A stretch of DNA of 39,709 bases. Source: Catenulispora pinistramenti (lineage in GTDB: Bacteria > Actinomycetota > Actinomycetes > Streptomycetales > Catenulisporaceae). Of the stretch, positions 25,291 through 33,372 are shown piece after piece (positions within the stretch are counted from its first letter, which is position 1; every line of letters begins with the position of its first letter). The stretch lies in the NCBI RefSeq assembly GCF_018274385.1, contig NZ_JAAFYZ010000081.1:1-39709 (forward strand), written 5' to 3'. Below the pieces are notes generated by a model. That model was not told the DNA's origin and made no database searches. It saw nothing but the letters and a program-made list of their open reading frames with translations. The position numbers were made by a program, and so were the translations under genes.

Positions 25291-26234
25291 TTTTCTTTCC
25301 CTGTGGAGTCGTTGCCGACGCCGGTCAGCGGGCCGACCCGCAACGGCACGCCGTTGGTGTTGTAGCCCACCGGCAGCTGGCCGGTCTGGCCCTTGCCGGT
25401 CACCGGGTCGATCTTGTTCGCCAGGTCCTTCAGGTGCTGCTGGTACTGGGCCGGGGTGACGACCTTGACGTAGAACAGCATCCGGGAGTGGTCGACGCCG
25501 CACAGCTCGGCGCAGCGGCCGATGAACGTGCCCTCCTTGGTCGGGGTGAGCTCGAACTCGTTGATCCGGCCGGGCACGACGTCCAGCTTGAACAAGAAGT
25601 TCGGCACCCAGAAGGAGTGGATGACGTCGGTGGAGGTCAGCGTGAAGCGCACCCGCTCGTTCACCGGCAGCCACAGCACGGGCAGCTCGGCGGGCGTGCC
25701 GGCGTCGTAGACCGCCAGCTGGCCGGGGGTGTCCTGCTGGGTGACCGCGTCGTAGTTGTAGTTCCACGACCAGGACCACTGCCGGCCCACGACGTTCACC
25801 TTCACGTCGGGGTTCTTGTGCAGTTCCAGCAGCTTGGACTCGTCCTTGGCGGTGAAGAAGAACAGCACCGCGATCATGATGAACGGGACGACCGTGAACA
25901 GCACTTCGATCGGCACGTTGTAGCGGGTCTGCGCCGGGATCTCGATGCCGGTGCGCTTGCGCCGGTAGAAGATGACGCACCACAGGATCAGGCCCCACAC
26001 CAGGGCCCCGACGGCCAGGGCGGCGATCCACGAACCCTGCCACAAATGCAGGATGATCGGCGCTTCCTTGGTGGCCGGAGCGGGAACTCCCAGCCGCTTA
26101 AATTGCCCGCTGTCGCAGCCGGTCGCGGTCATGGCGACCAGCCCGGCCACGGCGAGCACGCCGAGCTTGCCGCGCCGCGATCGCCGCGCCGGGGGTGTGC
26201 GCTGCGGCGACGGGTCGGAGCCGTGTGGACTCAA
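25287..26234 (-). CDS. ctaC: cytochrome c oxidase subunit II (lipoprotein)
   Basis: Takes electrons from QcrC at the CuA centre. The 315-residue product has a lipoprotein signal with lipobox Cys C40 (TATGC), two membrane helices (about 58-80 and 100-122) and the CuA site C241-x-E-x-C245-GVD-H249-SR-M252. The start is taken as the TTG at 26234 (TTG-AGT-CCA), because it gives SPHGSD, matching streptomycete CtaC N termini as I remember them, and GGGAAGG lies upstream. The open frame continues to 26315, but that part has no homologous look. Confidence 0.93.
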   Translation of the reverse strand: MSPHGSDPSPQRTPPARRSRRGKLGVLAVAGLVAMTATGCDSGQFKRLGVPAPATKEAPIILHLWQGSWIAALAVGALVWGLILWCVIFYRRKRTGIEIPAQTRYNVPIEVLFTVVPFIMIAVLFFFTAKDESKLLELHKNPDVKVNVVGRQWSWSWNYNYDAVTQQDTPGQLAVYDAGTPAELPVLWLPVNERVRFTLTSTDVIHSFWVPNFLFKLDVVPGRINEFELTPTKEGTFIGRCAELCGVDHSRMLFYVKVVTPAQYQQHLKDLANKIDPVTGKGQTGQLPVGYNTNGVPLRVGPLTGVGNDSTGKEK

Positions 26235-26572
26235 GGTTGCCTTCCCGAGGTTCAAGCCTTGACGGCAGGCACGCGGCGGGCCCCCGGGATCGCACCCGGT
26301 GTGCCCGCACGTCACGGCCCTGCCAGGGGCGGTGTCTTCTCTCTCGCGGCCAAACCCTACTCCAGCCCCAATTGCCTCTTGCGCGGAGGTCCCGGTTAAC
26401 GCGTGTGGCGGGGTCGGGGGTCACACTTCCGGCCGAACTGACGGCGTTGATCTGATGAGGACAACAGTGTTGGCGCCGGTGGTTCGGGGGTTCGGTGACG
26501 GTGCCGGATCGGTACCGGATCGGCGGCGGGTCCGGTGCCGGTCGGATACGGCGGGTGACGGCGCAGGGTCCG
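26235..26572. other. 338-nt intergenic region between divergent ctaC and cysteine desulfurase genes
   Basis: No gene is supported here. It must contain the ctaCDF promoter, but no convincing pair of boxes is seen; TAGGGT on the minus strand near 26355 is one candidate -10. From 26490 to 26560 the DNA repeats GGTGACGG, CCGGATCGG and GGTGCCGG with a GGTACC centre, a likely protein-binding or slippage-prone region. Confidence 0.4.
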
Positions 26573-26578
26573 TATCGT
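26573..26578 (+). promoter_or_regulatory. TANNNT -10 box, leaderless start
   Basis: TATCGT ends exactly 7 nt before the GTG at 26586. No ribosome-binding site is present. Confidence 0.45.
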
Positions 26579-26585
26579 CAAGGCT

Positions 26586-27704
26586 GTGACTCATTTCGAC
26601 GCCGCCTCCGCCGAGCCCCCGCACCCGGCCGCCCGCGCCGCGCTGCTGGCGGCGTTCGACGAGGGCTGGGCCGACCCGGCCCGGCTGTACCGGGCCGGGC
26701 GCCAGGCCCGGCTGCTGCTGGACCAGTCCCGGGCCGCGGTCGGCGACGTGCTCGGATGCCGGGCCCGGGAAGTGACGTTCACCGCTTCGGGGACGGCCGC
26801 GATCCACTACGGGGTCGCCGGGGTCCTGGCCGGGCGGCGGCGGATCGGGGACCGGCTGGTGGTGTCAGCGGTCGAGCACTCCGCGGTCTTGCACGCGGCG
26901 GAGCTGCACACCGCCGAGCGGCACAACGTCGTGGCGACGGTCGGCGTGGACCGGCTGGGCCGGGTGGACGTCGAGGCCTTCGCGCGCGAGCTGAGGGTGC
27001 CCGGAACGGCCCTGGCCTGCTTGCAAGCCGCCAACCACGAGGTCGGCACGGTCCAGCCGCTGGCCCCGGTCTTCCAGGCCGCGGGTGCGGCCGGGGTGCC
27101 GCTGCTGGTGGACGCCGCCCAGGTGGTCGGCCGGCTGCCGGTGCCGCCGGAGTGGTCGGTGCTGTGTGCTTCGTCTCACAAGTGGGGCGGGCCCGCCGGG
27201 GTCGGGATCCTCGCCGTGCGCAAGGGAACGCGCTTCGCGCCGACGTGGGCCGTCGACGAACACGAAGACGGCCGCGTCCCCGGCGCGGTGAACCTGCCCG
27301 GCATCGTCGCGGCCGCCGCCGCGCTGGTGGCGCGGGAGCAGGAACGCCAGGCCGAGGCGGTACGGCTGCGGGCCCTGACCGACCGGCTGCGGGCGGCGCT
27401 GCCCGGGGTCGCCGACGACATCGACGTGTTCGGCGACCCCGACCAGCGGCTGCCGAACCTCGTCGCCTTCTCCTGCCCGGCGGTGAACGCGGAGGCGCTG
27501 GTGCTGGATCTGGACGAGGCGGGGTTCGAGGTGTCGTCGGGGTCGGCGTGCACCTCCGACACCGTCACCCCGAGCCATGTGCTGGTCGCCATGGGCGCCG
27601 CGGATCGGGGGAACGTGCGGGTGTCGCTGCCGTTCGGCACGGCGGGGGAAGACGTGGAACGCTTCCTCGCCGTGCTGCCCGGCGTGTTGGAGAAGCTGCG
27701 CTGA
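26586..27704 (+). CDS. cysteine desulfurase-like aminotransferase class V
   Basis: A PLP enzyme that removes sulfur from cysteine as a persulfide for iron-sulfur clusters or thiolation. The 372-residue product has the PLP lysine K199 in SSHKWGGPAGVG, TASGTAAIHYG for phosphate binding, VEHSAVLHA near the N-terminal part and the persulfide Cys C322 in SSGSACTS. It is slightly shorter than IscS (about 400). Streptomycete relatives sometimes carry a fused TusA domain; none is present here, and no SufE or TusA partner is adjacent. It converges on adoK. NadA and ErpA nearby need iron-sulfur chemistry. Confidence 0.88.
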   Translation: MTHFDAASAEPPHPAARAALLAAFDEGWADPARLYRAGRQARLLLDQSRAAVGDVLGCRAREVTFTASGTAAIHYGVAGVLAGRRRIGDRLVVSAVEHSAVLHAAELHTAERHNVVATVGVDRLGRVDVEAFARELRVPGTALACLQAANHEVGTVQPLAPVFQAAGAAGVPLLVDAAQVVGRLPVPPEWSVLCASSHKWGGPAGVGILAVRKGTRFAPTWAVDEHEDGRVPGAVNLPGIVAAAAALVAREQERQAEAVRLRALTDRLRAALPGVADDIDVFGDPDQRLPNLVAFSCPAVNAEALVLDLDEAGFEVSSGSACTSDTVTPSHVLVAMGAADRGNVRVSLPFGTAGEDVERFLAVLPGVLEKLR

Positions 27705-27746
27705 GCAGCCGAGCAGCCGAGCCAGGCCAGGGCCGGATCGCCGGGC

Positions 27747-28736
27747 TCAGACCGTCAGGCTCCGGGCGACCTCGCCGGCCGCGTCGTCGCCGTAGGCCAC
27801 CGCGAACCGCTCCAGGAAGCGACCGCGCCGCAGGTCGTACTCCTGCGGGCCGACCGTCTCGATCACCAGCGTGGCCAGCATGCAGCCGACCTGCGCCGCC
27901 AGCTCCTCGCCGACGCCCCAGGACAGACCGGCGATGAAGCCGGCCCGGAAGGCGTCGCCGACGCCGGTCGGGTCGGCCTTCGTCTCCTCCTTGGCGGTGG
28001 CGACTTCGAGCACGTCGACGCCGCCGTCCGCGGTGCGCCGGGTGATCCGCACGCCCTGCGCGCCGAGCGTGACCACCCGGGCGCCGACCCGGCGCAGGAT
28101 CTCCTCGGCGTCCCAGCCGGTCTTCTGCTCGATCAGCGCGGCCTCGTACTCGTTGGTGAACAGGTAGCGGGCGCCGTCGACCAGCCGCTTGATGTCCTCG
28201 CTGCCCATCCGGGCGAGCTGCTGCGAGGGGTCGGCGGCGAACGGGATGCCGCGCTCCCGGCACTCGTCGGTGTGCCGCAGCATCGCCTCGGGGTCGTCGG
28301 CCCCGATCAGCACCAGGTCCAGGCCGCCGACCCGGGCGGCGATCGGGCCGATCTCGATCAGCCGGGCCTCGGCCATCGCGCCGGTGTAGAAGGAGGCGAT
28401 CTGGTTGTGGTCGGCGTCCGTGGTGCAGACGAAGCGGGCCGTGTGCAGCAGCTCGCTGATCCGGACCGAGTCGCAGTCCACGTTGTTGCGCTCCAGCCAG
28501 GAGCGGTACTCGCTGAAGTCCTCGCCGGCGCTGCCGACCAGGATCGGGCGCAGGCCCAGCTTGCCCATCCCGAAACAGATGTTCGGCGCCACCCCGCCGC
28601 GCCGGATCTCCAGCGAGTCGACCAGGAACGACAGCGAAACGGTGTGGAGCTGCTCGGCCACCAGCTGCTCGGCGAAACGGCCGGGGAAGCTCATCAGGTG
28701 GTCGGTCGCGATGGAACCGGTGACGGCGACGCGCAC
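27747..28736 (-). CDS. adoK: adenosine kinase, PfkB family
   Basis: Phosphorylates adenosine to AMP for purine salvage. The 329-residue product shows PfkB signature 1 (GGVAPNICFGMGKLG) and signature 2 (DPTGVGDAFRAGFI, catalytic Asp in GVGD). The N terminus VTGSIATDHLMSFPGRF and the stretch AADPSQQLAR closely match what I recall of Mycobacterium tuberculosis adenosine kinase, which is unlike eukaryotic ones. I chose GTG 28736 because the GTG at 28781 lies against the erpA terminator and adds a non-conserved extension. No strong ribosome-binding site is seen. Confidence 0.85.
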   Translation of the reverse strand: MRVAVTGSIATDHLMSFPGRFAEQLVAEQLHTVSLSFLVDSLEIRRGGVAPNICFGMGKLGLRPILVGSAGEDFSEYRSWLERNNVDCDSVRISELLHTARFVCTTDADHNQIASFYTGAMAEARLIEIGPIAARVGGLDLVLIGADDPEAMLRHTDECRERGIPFAADPSQQLARMGSEDIKRLVDGARYLFTNEYEAALIEQKTGWDAEEILRRVGARVVTLGAQGVRITRRTADGGVDVLEVATAKEETKADPTGVGDAFRAGFIAGLSWGVGEELAAQVGCMLATLVIETVGPQEYDLRRGRFLERFAVAYGDDAAGEVARSLTV

Positions 28737-28788
28737 GGGGGACTCGATTCTGTTCGAGGAGGGGTTTCGGCTCGCGGGCACGGCAAAG

Positions 28789-28814
28789 GGGTGGACCCGC
28801 GAACGGGCCCACCC
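28789..28814 (-). terminator. terminator of erpA
   Basis: On the minus strand GGGTGGGCCCG and CGGGTCCACCC form an 11-bp stem with one G-U pair and a TTCG tetraloop, followed by CCTTTGCC. It lies between erpA and adoK, so adoK probably has its own promoter. Confidence 0.7.
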
Positions 28815-28877
28815 ACCGTGATAACCGCCGCCGCGGCCTTCACACAGATCGTGTGCGGCCCAGCGGGTTGAATCTGT

Positions 28878-29243
28878 CTAGCTGAAGCTGTCGCCGCAGG
28901 CGCACGACGAGCCCGCGTTCGGGTTGTCGATCGTGAAGCCCTGCTTCTCGATGGTGTCGACGAAGTCCACCTTGGCCCCGGCCAGGTACGGCGCGGACAT
29001 CCGGTCGGTGACGACGTTCACCCCGTCGAACTCGGCGACGATGTCGCCGTCGAGCGCGCGGTCGTCGAAGTAGAGCTGATAGCGCAGACCCGAGCAGCCA
29101 CCGGGCTGCACGGCGACGCGCAGCGACAGGTCGTCGCGGCCCTCCTGCTCCAGCAGCGACTTCACCTTGGAGGCCGCCTCAGCGGACAAGATGAGGCCCT
29201 GCGCGACAGTCGCCTCCTGCGAGGTCTCCGTCTGCACGGTCAT
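28878..29243 (-). CDS. erpA: iron-sulfur cluster insertion protein (HesB/IscA type)
   Basis: An A-type carrier that delivers iron-sulfur clusters to target enzymes. The 121-residue protein has the three conserved cysteines C50 (QPGGCSG), C114 and C116 (SSCACG), and the family signature near the end. AAGGAG 7 nt before the ATG gives one of the best ribosome-binding sites in the window. It lies 145 nt downstream of nadA on the same strand; NadA is a 4Fe-4S enzyme, so delivery to NadA is plausible. Confidence 0.94.
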   Translation of the reverse strand: MTVQTETSQEATVAQGLILSAEAASKVKSLLEQEGRDDLSLRVAVQPGGCSGLRYQLYFDDRALDGDIVAEFDGVNVVTDRMSAPYLAGAKVDFVDTIEKQGFTIDNPNAGSSCACGDSFS

Positions 29244-29365
29244 ATGCGTACTCCTTCATCTGGACACACCGGCGCCCCGTGGAGCGCGCCTGCACAACTG
29301 GGGGAACCACGCGCCGCCGGAAGCTATTCCTTCCCCATCGTCGCACAGGTGCCGAAGGGACGAAA

Positions 29366-29381
29366 CCGGCCCACGGGCCAG
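29366..29381 (-). terminator. possible short terminator of nadA
   Basis: On the minus strand CTGGCCC and GGGCCGG form a short stem followed by TTTCGTCCCTT. The stem is small, so read-through into erpA is likely. Confidence 0.35.
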
Positions 29382-29388
29382 GTGCCGC

Positions 29389-30576
29389 CTACGGCAGCGC
29401 CAGCATCTGCTCCAGCGCCACCCGGGCGAAGTGGGCCGTGTCCGCGTCCACCTCGATCACGTTCGGCACCCGCCCGTCGGCCAGCGCCTCGAGCGTCCAG
29501 ACCAGGTGCGGCAGGTCGATGCGGTTCATGGTCGAGCAGTAGCAGACGCTCTTGTCCAGGAACACGATCTGCTTGTCGGGGTGCTCGGCGGCCAGGCGCT
29601 TGACCAGGTTCAGCTCCGTGCCGATCGCCCAGGCGCTGCCCGGCTCCGCCTCGTTCAGCAAGGCGATGATGCGCTCGGTGGAGCCGACGTGGTCGGCCTT
29701 CTCGACCACTTCGTGCCGGCACTCGGGGTGGACCAGGACGTTGACGCCCGGGACCCGCTCGCGCACCTCGTCGACGCACTCCGGGGTGAAGCGGCCGTGG
29801 ACCGAGCAGTGGCCGCGCCACAGGATCATCTTGGCGTCGCGGAGCTGGTCGTCGGTGAGGCCGCCGTCGGGGCGGTGGGGGTTGTAGACGACGCAGTCGT
29901 CCAGGGACAGGCCCAGGTCGCGGACCGCGGTGTTGCGGCCGAGGTGCTGGTCGGGCAGGAACAGGACCTGCGTGCCCTTGGCGAAGGCCCATTCCAGGGC
30001 GCGCTCGGCGTTGGAGGAGGTGCAGATCGTGCCGCCGTGGCGGCCGGTGAAGGCCTTGATGTCGGCGGAGGAGTTCATGTACGACACCGGCACCACCTGC
30101 GAAGCGATGCCCAGGTCCTCAAGCCGCTCCCAGCAGCGCTCCACCTGCTCGGCGGTGGCCATGTCGGCCATGGAACAGCCGGCGGCCAGGTCCGGGAGGA
30201 TCACCTGCTGGGCGTCGGAGGTGAGGATGTCCGCCGACTCGGCCATGAAGTGGACGCCGCAGAAGACGATGAACTCGGCCTCGGGGCGGGCCGCCGCCTG
30301 CTGCGCCAGCTTGAAGCTGTCGCCGGTGACGTCGGCGAAGCCGATGACCTCGTCGCGCTGGTAGTGGTGGCCGAGGATGAACAGCCGGTCGCCCAGCTCG
30401 GCCTTGGCCGCCGCGGCCCGGGCCACCAGGTCGGGGTCGGAGGCCTGCGGCAGGTCGCCGGGGCATTCCACGCCGCGCTCGCTGCGCGGGTCGGCGGTGC
30501 GGCCGAGCAGGAGCAGGCTGACCGGCGTGGGTGCCGGCTCCTGGAAGGCCGGCGCCGGAACTGTGGTCGTGGTCAT
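29389..30576 (-). CDS. nadA: quinolinate synthase A
   Basis: Condenses iminoaspartate with dihydroxyacetone phosphate to quinolinate in NAD synthesis. The 395-residue product has HHYQRDEVI, VFCGVHFMAESADIL, ILPDLAAGCSMAD, YMNSSADIKA, HPECRHEV and the C-terminal KSVCYCSTMNRIDL; the Cys of the first, the GTIC motif and the last region are candidate 4Fe-4S ligands. AAGGGG 8 nt before the ATG supports the start. nadB and nadC are not adjacent, unlike in many bacteria. Confidence 0.95.
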   Translation of the reverse strand: MTTTTVPAPAFQEPAPTPVSLLLLGRTADPRSERGVECPGDLPQASDPDLVARAAAAKAELGDRLFILGHHYQRDEVIGFADVTGDSFKLAQQAAARPEAEFIVFCGVHFMAESADILTSDAQQVILPDLAAGCSMADMATAEQVERCWERLEDLGIASQVVPVSYMNSSADIKAFTGRHGGTICTSSNAERALEWAFAKGTQVLFLPDQHLGRNTAVRDLGLSLDDCVVYNPHRPDGGLTDDQLRDAKMILWRGHCSVHGRFTPECVDEVRERVPGVNVLVHPECRHEVVEKADHVGSTERIIALLNEAEPGSAWAIGTELNLVKRLAAEHPDKQIVFLDKSVCYCSTMNRIDLPHLVWTLEALADGRVPNVIEVDADTAHFARVALEQMLALP

Positions 30577-30598
30577 CCCGTTACCCCTTTTCGTCTAT

Positions 30599-30629
30599 CT
30601 GACGTTAATAGATCATACCCTGATGTCAG
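30599..30629 (-). promoter_or_regulatory. nadA promoter with flanking inverted repeat
   Basis: On the minus strand the -10 box TATGAT lies at 30617-30612, about 35 nt before the nadA ATG. It is flanked by CTGACGT (30599-30605) and ATGTCAG (30623-30629), a 7-bp inverted repeat with one mismatch and a 17-nt spacer. This is where a NAD-responsive repressor would be expected, but I cannot name one. Confidence 0.4.
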
Positions 30630-30693
30630 TGTGACGAGAAGCGCCGCCGGACCGCCGTGGTGGACGTCACAACGCCGGCCGGCGGAAACCGAT

Positions 30694-30699
30694 TACCAT
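30694..30699 (+). promoter_or_regulatory. TANNNT -10 box, leaderless glycerate kinase start
   Basis: TACCAT ends exactly 7 nt before the GTG at 30707. No Shine-Dalgarno sequence is present. Confidence 0.45.
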
Positions 30700-30706
30700 C
30701 CGGTGC

Positions 30707-31870
30707 GTGCACATCGTCATCGCCATGGACAAGTTCGCCGGAACGCTCACCGCCCCGGAGGCCGTGCGGGCCGTCACCGCCGGCTGGCTCCGGAGCTCGC
30801 CGGAGGATGAGGTGACCGGGGTCCCGATGTCGGACGGGGGGCCGGGGTTCCTCGACTCGATGAGCGACGCGTTCGGAGGCCGGGTTCAGTTCACCGAGCA
30901 GCTGGCGACGGTCACCGGGCCGCTGGGGACCGAGGTCACCGGGCGCTACCTGATCGAGTCCGGGCACGGGTCGACGGACGGAAAGCACCCCACCGCCTAC
31001 ATCGAGGTAGCCGAGGCCTGCGGCCTGCACCTCGTCCCGGCCGACCAGCGCGACGCCAAGGCCGCGACCACCTACGGCGTCGGCGAGCTGATCGCCGCCG
31101 CCCTGGCCGACGGCGCGAAGCGGCTGGTCATCGGGCTCGGCGGCACCAGCACCACCGACGGCGGCGCCGGTCTGCTGGCCGCCCTCGGCGCCGAACCGGC
31201 CGAGGTCCTGCGGGCCGGCGGCGGGGCCCTCAAGAGCCTGCACGGCCTGGACCTGACCGAGCCCCGCCGCCGCCTGGCGGACATCGAGACCGTGATCGCC
31301 AGCGACGTCGACAACCCGCTGCTCGGCCTGCGCGGCGCGGCGGCCGTCTTCGGCCCGCAGAAGGGCGCCACCGACGACGACGTCCAGCGCCTCGACGCCG
31401 CCCTCACCCACTTCGCCGAACTCGCCGGCGCCATCGGCCAGGAACCCGGCGCGATCCGCCGCACCCTGGACGCCCCCGGCGCCGGCGCGGGCGGCGGCCT
31501 CGGCTACGGCCTGATGCTCCTGGGCGGCCGCCGCGTCCCCGGCATCGGCACCGTCATCGCCGAGACCGGCCTGGCCGACCTGATCGCCGGCGCGGACCTG
31601 GTCATCACCGGGGAGGGCCGCTTCGACCACAGCTCGCTGGGCGGCAAGGTCCCGACCGGCGTCGCCGAGGCGGCACTGGCGTCGGGGCGGCCGTGCATCG
31701 TGCTGGCCGGGCTGGTCGAGGTGGGCAAGCGCGAACTGGCCGCCGCCGGGTTCGCGGCCGCTTACGAGGTCGCCGAGCAGGCCGGGTCCGCGCAGGAGGC
31801 GATGGCCCGCGCCGAGTTCCATCTCGCGGCGCTGGCTGAGCGGGTCGCTCGGAGTTGGTCGCGGGGGTAG
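30707..31870 (+). CDS. glycerate kinase (GarK/GlxK family)
   Basis: Phosphorylates D-glycerate, linking glyoxylate or serine metabolism to glycolysis. The 387-residue protein opens with the family motif DKFAGTLTAPEA and has PMSDGGPGF, GLGGTSTTDGGAG, AVFGPQKGA and GEGRFDHSS in the expected order. Class II glycerate kinases usually yield 2-phosphoglycerate. No glyoxylate carboligase or tartronate reductase gene is near. The GTG start lies behind a TACCAT box. The repeat-rich gap starts about 20 nt after the stop. Confidence 0.93.
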   Translation: MHIVIAMDKFAGTLTAPEAVRAVTAGWLRSSPEDEVTGVPMSDGGPGFLDSMSDAFGGRVQFTEQLATVTGPLGTEVTGRYLIESGHGSTDGKHPTAYIEVAEACGLHLVPADQRDAKAATTYGVGELIAAALADGAKRLVIGLGGTSTTDGGAGLLAALGAEPAEVLRAGGGALKSLHGLDLTEPRRRLADIETVIASDVDNPLLGLRGAAAVFGPQKGATDDDVQRLDAALTHFAELAGAIGQEPGAIRRTLDAPGAGAGGGLGYGLMLLGGRRVPGIGTVIAETGLADLIAGADLVITGEGRFDHSSLGGKVPTGVAEAALASGRPCIVLAGLVEVGKRELAAAGFAAAYEVAEQAGSAQEAMARAEFHLAALAERVARSWSRG

Positions 31871-31889
31871 GGGCGGGGAGTGCTCGAAG

Positions 31890-32203
31890 TAGGGAGTGCT
31901 CGGGGCTGAGAGGGCTCGGGGCTGAGAGCGCTCGGGGCTGAGAGCGCTCGGGGCTGAGAGCGCTCGGGGCGGGGCCGAGATTTCCCGAGGCAAGGCAGGG
32001 AGTGCTCGGGGCTGAGAGTGCTCGGGGCTGAGAGCGCTCGGGGCTGAGAGCGCTCGGGGCGGGGCCGAGATTTCCCGAGGCAAGGCAGGGAGTTCCCGAG
32101 GCAAGGCCGAGAGTTTCCGAGGCAAGGCCGAGAGTCTCCGAGGCAAAGCCGAGAGTCTCCGAGGCAAGGCCGAGAGTCTCCGAGGCCGAGAGTTCCCGAG
32201 GCG
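31890..32203. repeat. nested tandem repeats, 16-bp and 21-bp units
   Basis: The 16-bp unit GCTCGGGGCTGAGAGC occurs four times from 31898, then a spacer CGGGGCCGAGATTTCCCGAG plus GCAAGGCAGGGAGT. The whole block then repeats with three 16-bp units and the same spacer (about 31997-32092). After this, about five copies of a 21-bp unit built on CGAGAGTCTCCGAGGCAAGGC run to 32203. Each 16-bp unit has complementary ends (GCTC/GAGC) and a GGGG run. The long open frames through it are low-complexity shadows. Confidence 0.9.
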
Positions 32204-32320
32204 AGTTGCGGCTGGCTTGTGGGTTCTAAAGCTTTTTACGGCCTTCGGTCATGGTTGTGCCGGTTCGGGGTTCGTGGTGGTGAGTGTGTTCGTCGGCTGC
32301 CAGTTCCCGCGTTCACAACC

Positions 32321-32394
32321 CCGCCATACCTCAGGCCTCTTCGTCTCCCGTAAGTCGGAGCAAGATCAAGGTCAAGAGCCCTGGTGAAGAGCCG
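32321..32394 (+). repeat. dispersed repeat, copy 2
   Basis: Starts CCGCCATACCTCAG, then CTCTT, a weaker hairpin CTCCCG/CGGAG, CGGAGCAAG and AGCCCTGGTGAAGAGCCG. The copy at 13762-13832 (minus strand) shares all these blocks. The first 14 nt and the 14-nt block AGCCCTGGTGAAGA are identical, and the last 30 nt match at 24 positions. Copy 2 is 3 nt longer. Confidence 0.7.
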
Positions 32395-32496
32395 GCGCCT
32401 CCGGCGGGGGCTCTCGGCTCCCTCGGGGAACTGGCGCGGTTCCATAGGGTGGTCCGGTCAGGGCCCTGCGCTGGCGGTTTGTGAGGTGGTGCGGTC

Positions 32497-32663
32497 CGTT
32501 CCCCTCGGTCGCGTCGTCAGCCCGGGGGGTACAGCACCGGTGTCCGGGGGTAAAGTCCGCGCGCGGCGGTTGTGCAGGTAGGCGGCGGTTTTGTGCAGCG
32601 CGAACTTGACCCCCGGCCACCGGCACTGTAGGCGAAGCCCTGCCGACGCGACCGAGGGGAACG
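32497..32663. repeat. 167-bp near-palindrome (long inverted repeat)
   Basis: The outer arms CGTTCCCCTCGGTCGCGTCG (32497-32516) and its complement (32644-32663) match perfectly over 20 bp. The inner arms (32531-32561 with 32599-32629) match at about 26 of 31 positions, and the 14 nt between also align without gaps but poorly. The central loop contains GCGGCGGTT-GTGCAG twice. One transcript through it could fold into a long hairpin on either strand. Confidence 0.85.
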
Positions 32664-32787
32664 AACCGAAAACCGGCCGGAGAAATGCAAAACAGGAGGT
32701 GCGGGGCGGCCGCGTCGGCGAGTTCGGCCGCCGGTCCAGACGCTGGCCGACAGGGAACCGCCGGCTCACGCCCCGCGTCCAAGGACC

Positions 32788-33360
32788 ATGAGGCTCATGG
32801 TCCCGGTAGCCCTCGGTGCGGCGGGCATGGCGGCGGTAGGCGGGATGGCGGTCGGGGTGCGGTATGCCCCGGACTATCCGGGTGGGCACTGGGCGACGGT
32901 CGCGACCCGCATGCCGACCGGGTCGCCGGTCTACGTCAAGCCCGAGTGCACGCTCACGTTGGGGAACGCCTTCGAGAGCGCCACGGGCTCGGCGCCCGTC
33001 CCGATGGGTGCGGGCGGACCGATCCCGCCCGGTTTCACTCCGGTCCGCGCCGTGCGCTGTGGGGTGTACGGCGACAGCAGTTCCCAGACCGCGACCCAGT
33101 CCGAGGTCCGGGACCCGGGTGTGCTGAAGGCCATGGTGGACGCCTATCGGACCACACATGTCCGCGAGCACGTCAACGGCCTGCAGATCTGCCCGGCGAT
33201 CGCCGAACTCGATCCGATCGTCGCCCTGGTGGACGCGCACGGGGTGGCGATCGTGCCCGGGGCACCGCGTGCCGTCTGCGACTTCATCGTCCCGGCTGTC
33301 ATCAGTGCCACCCGGGATGCGGTGTGGACCGTCACCGAGTCGGTGACGGTCCACGGGTAG
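32788..33360 (+). CDS. small secreted or anchored protein, unknown function
   Basis: The 190-residue product has an N-terminal hydrophobic segment (about 4-24) with a single Arg before it, either an uncleaved anchor or a signal peptide. The rest is soluble with four cysteines, in the contexts PECTL, VRCGV, QICPA and AVCDF, enough for two disulfides. I recognise no domain. The ATG at 32788 (AAGG just upstream) and the ATG at 32797 are both possible starts. It converges on mraY with 12 nt between stop codons and separates mraY from the repeat-rich gap. Confidence 0.65.
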   Translation: MRLMVPVALGAAGMAAVGGMAVGVRYAPDYPGGHWATVATRMPTGSPVYVKPECTLTLGNAFESATGSAPVPMGAGGPIPPGFTPVRAVRCGVYGDSSSQTATQSEVRDPGVLKAMVDAYRTTHVREHVNGLQICPAIAELDPIVALVDAHGVAIVPGAPRAVCDFIVPAVISATRDAVWTVTESVTVHG

Positions 33361-33372
33361 ATGTGCGTGGTC

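Larger units (their letters stand above)
32204..32787. other. gene-free stretch with dispersed repeat and long palindrome
   Basis: No open frame here has protein-like composition or a start signal. It holds the dispersed repeat (32321-32394), a stem GAGCCG/CGGCTC just after it, and the palindrome 32497-32663. The final 120 nt before the secreted-protein gene include AACAGGAGG at 32691-32699. Confidence 0.5.

Noticed and set aside
23539-26043. 834-codon fused reading of ctaC and ctaD
   Set aside because: The upstream part is ctaC in a wrong frame; the ctaD homology begins only after the GTG at 25290, which overlaps the ctaC stop.
30626-32167. 513-codon minus-strand open frame over glycerate kinase and the repeats
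   Set aside because: Its N-terminal third is translated repeat (LSALPR units) and the rest is antisense to a clear glycerate kinase gene.
31890-32203. CRISPR array
   Set aside because: Units are contiguous or differ only by short identical spacers; there are no unique spacers and no cas genes.
32236-32782. Several open frames across the 32.3-32.8 kb gap
   Set aside because: They overlap on both strands and merely translate the dispersed repeat and palindrome; composition is not protein-like. A decayed gene cannot be fully excluded.
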